DNA of 61,840 nt from Candidatus Gastranaerophilales bacterium (lineage in GTDB: Bacteria > Cyanobacteriota > Vampirovibrionia > Gastranaerophilales > Gastranaerophilaceae), in NCBI GenBank assembly GCA_944323285.1, contig CALURV010000030.1, positions 1-61,840 of the forward strand, in the 5' to 3' direction. Under the pieces are notes generated by a model. The model ran no database searches and was not told the DNA's origin. It saw only the letters and a list, made by a program, of their open reading frames with translations. This document shows positions 60,019 through 61,840 of this stretch, piece after piece; the stretch's first letter is position 1, and each line of letters begins with the position of its first letter. A program made the position numbers and the translations under genes.

Positions 60019-61008
60019 ATGACAAAGACCATTTTATTAATATTAATATTATTTTTATTAACAAATTTATATAATAAAGCAAATGCAGAGTTTACATACG
60101 GATTTGCTCCTGCTCCTACAAATAATTATAATACGACAAATGTAAATAATAATGCATACCAAAATAATACAAATTCATCTATATACGGATTTGCACCGGC
60201 ATATGAACAAAGACCTGTAAATAATTATTCAAAACCTATAAATACCTATACAATACCTCAAACGACTCAAACAGCACAAACAAAAAATAAAACCGAAAAT
60301 GCAATAGATTCATATAAGAAAAATGAAGTTACAATGAAAAAAGCCGCAAAAGAAGTAAATGATACTATATACACAACAAATCAAACAAACAGCAGTGTTT
60401 CTTTCTTTTACTACATTCCTGCACAATTGGAAAGTAATCCTTCAAAGCCATATCCTGTAATAATATGGATACCGGGATTAGATGGAAATGGAGGAGAAAG
60501 TATTAGTGAAGAACTATACAATCTTGCAAATACAAAGGGGTATGCAATACTATCTCCAACATTTAAATTTAATGAAGAAGATTTTAGAAATGAAAAAAGC
60601 TATCAATATCCACAAGCTTGGTCAGCAGATGCGTTAGTAAGTATGCTTGAGAAAGCAAAAGGAAACGGGTTAAATTATTCTAAATTATATATGGTTGGCT
60701 TTTCTGCAGGAGCTCAATTTGCATCAAGATTTTCTTTTATAAAACCTGAGCTTATTGATGCATGCGCATTATTAGGAAGCGGTGCAAGAGTTAAACCGAC
60801 AAAGAATACCGGAGTAAAATATTTTATTGGTATCGGAAATTTGGATGACGAATTTAGACGTGAAAATGCGGAAATATTTAATAATGCGGCAAAGAACCTA
60901 GGAATCACAACTGTATATAAAAAATATGATATAGATCACACCACAAGTGAAGAAGAAATGAATGATGTAGTTAAATTCTTTGAAGATGTTAGAAATGGAC
61001 TGATATAA
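60019..61008 (+). CDS. Exported alpha/beta-hydrolase (esterase-like) with YGFAPA repeats
   Basis: 329 residues from ATG 60019, which has TAGGAG seven bases before it; a GTG at 59995 would add eight residues before the signal peptide. The signal ends near NKANAEF. Residues about 25-110 are an Asn/Thr/Tyr/Gln-rich linker with two copies of YGFAPA. The hydrolase domain (about 125-329) has the oxyanion-side PVIIWIPGLDGNGG, nucleophile Ser229 in VGFSAGA, acid Asp276 or 277 and His307 (DIDHTT). It resembles feruloyl/PHB-depolymerase-like esterases. Substrate unknown. Confidence 0.87.
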   Translation: MTKTILLILILFLLTNLYNKANAEFTYGFAPAPTNNYNTTNVNNNAYQNNTNSSIYGFAPAYEQRPVNNYSKPINTYTIPQTTQTAQTKNKTENAIDSYKKNEVTMKKAAKEVNDTIYTTNQTNSSVSFFYYIPAQLESNPSKPYPVIIWIPGLDGNGGESISEELYNLANTKGYAILSPTFKFNEEDFRNEKSYQYPQAWSADALVSMLEKAKGNGLNYSKLYMVGFSAGAQFASRFSFIKPELIDACALLGSGARVKPTKNTGVKYFIGIGNLDDEFRRENAEIFNNAAKNLGITTVYKKYDIDHTTSEEEMNDVVKFFEDVRNGLI

Positions 61009-61016
61009 AAATAAAG

Positions 61017-61595
61017 CTAATTTAATTCATCGTAAACTTTTTTAACTTCCTTAATATCTTGCCACATTAGCCATTTTGGACTGCCAACTTCTCTTGAATC
61101 ATTTCTTAGAAGATATGAAGGGTGAAATATTGGCATCATTTTAGATGCATACGGTCCATCAAACCATTTCCCTCTGACTTTTGTAATACCTTGAGCATCA
61201 GGCAGCATAGAATTAAGCGCTACACGACCACATATTAAAATAATTTTAGGTTTTAAAATTTCAATCTGAGCATCTAAATACTCTCTACATGCACTCTTCT
61301 CTTCAGGCAAAGGATCTCTATTCTCAGGTGGTCTGCATTTTATTGTATTACATATATATACATCTTTTTCTCTTGATAAACCTACACAATTAAATATTTT
61401 ATCTAATAATTGACCAGCTTTTCCAACAAACGGCTCCCCTCTCTGATCTTCCCAATAACCTGGAGCTTCTCCAATCAACATTAATTTGCTATTTTCTGCC
61501 CCGCTTGAAAAAACAATATTAGTCCTTGTCTTCGATAAATGGCACTTATGACAATTTTCACATTTATTTTTTAATTCAGCTAACTCTTTATTCAT
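61017..61595 (-). CDS. Uracil-DNA glycosylase, family 4 (Fe-S type)
   Basis: 192 residues. Removes uracil from DNA. Four Cys for the 4Fe-4S cluster: two in CENCHKC at the N-terminus and two in IKCRPPENRDPLPEEKSACR. Motifs GEAPGYWEDQRGEPFVGKAG and the C-terminal IFHPSYLLRN are diagnostic for family 4. It converges with the esterase gene, eight bases apart. Confidence 0.95.
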   Translation of the reverse strand: MNKELAELKNKCENCHKCHLSKTRTNIVFSSGAENSKLMLIGEAPGYWEDQRGEPFVGKAGQLLDKIFNCVGLSREKDVYICNTIKCRPPENRDPLPEEKSACREYLDAQIEILKPKIILICGRVALNSMLPDAQGITKVRGKWFDGPYASKMMPIFHPSYLLRNDSREVGSPKWLMWQDIKEVKKVYDELN

Positions 61596-61840
61596 AAAAT
61601 AATTTTATTCTAAATTAATTAACAAATACAAATAAAATTTAGAAATACTAATATATCAATCAAAAAATCATTAACTTTTGTAAAGATAGAATATATACTG
61701 GTTTAAGCCAATACAACATTGATTTATCAGCGTTTTTTATTTTATTTGTATATTCTTTGTATATACTCTTTATGGCAATTATGCATATGTTTTTGTTTTT
61801 ATTTATATACAAGATACGAAAATGAGGATTTAATCTATGG
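61596..61840. other. End region with the start of a further plus-strand gene
   Basis: About 240 AT-rich bases after the UDG start. It holds two copies of TTTGTATAT close together (61747-61772 area), part of an AT-rich promoter-like stretch. At 61824-61828 GAGGA precedes an ATG at 61837, so a plus-strand gene probably starts there, but only four bases are inside the window. Nothing else seen. Confidence 0.4.

Overview
This 61.8 kb AT-rich window is a continuous chromosomal segment of a diderm bacterium. Two genes imply an outer membrane: an Omp85/BamA protein and an LptF/LptG-type permease. The mix of cyanobacterial-type housekeeping genes (TrmFO, NrnA, a class V aminotransferase next to SerA, rpsF-ssb-rpsR), the very low GC, the absence of photosynthesis genes and many small lineage-specific exported or hydrophobic proteins suggest a non-photosynthetic cyanobacterial relative (Vampirovibrionia/Melainabacteria, most like gut Gastranaerophilales). 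That placement is inference from gene content, not a computed phylogeny. I see no prophage, IS element, CRISPR array or rRNA. One tRNA, tRNA-Arg(TCT), is present.

Layout. 1-3.6 kb: tail of a hypothetical gene, then bamA-tsaE-tsaB and a zinc-ribbon membrane protein. 3.6-5.5 kb (minus): HU and a secreted GH13 amylase. 5.6-11.1 kb (plus): pheS-hisF, two helical or HEAT proteins, then queC-DUF366-SPOR. 11.1-14.3 kb (minus): a paralog of the window's first protein, LptF/G, and a sugar-binding protein. 14.3-17.3 kb (plus): rarA, ferritin, flavin reductase, a small hydrophobic protein. 17.3-25 kb: serA-aminotransferase, then an exported repeat protein, YIP1, SppA and phosphohexomutase. 25-29 kb: a lone MalF-type permease, small hypotheticals, pth, a tandem-HTH regulator, a phosphoesterase. 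29-34 kb: the tRNA, an apparently frameshifted SGNH hydrolase, SPFH protein, CNNM/HlyC protein, ilvA. 34-41 kb (minus): UvrD helicase, a cytosolic histidine kinase with a LuxR-type regulator, and a CpaF-like/CpaE-like pair. 41-52 kb: trmFO, a large TPR protein that seems to start at ATT, YihY, nrnA, two MDR dehydrogenases, and a zinc-ribbon-rimM-trmD operon. 52-61.8 kb: rlmN, rpsF-ssb-rpsR, exported proteins, an amino-acid-binding lipoprotein, TPR-ruvA-glgA, an esterase and a family 4 uracil-DNA glycosylase.

Themes: envelope biogenesis (BamA, LptF/G, SppA, SPOR and TPR proteins), alpha-glucan metabolism (secreted GH13, sugar SBP and permease, phosphohexomutase, GlgA), and RNA or translation upkeep (TsaB/E, QueC, TrmFO, TrmD/RimM, RlmN, PheS, Pth). 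The best leads for something undescribed are a CpaF-like protein that has lost its Walker A beside a CpaE-like protein with an altered P-loop, an ATT-initiated exported TPR protein, a repeated RLxRLE module shared by two exported proteins, a two-repeat zinc-ribbon protein in the rimM-trmD operon, and a paralog family ending in TPKFxGVG with inverted repeats around one member.
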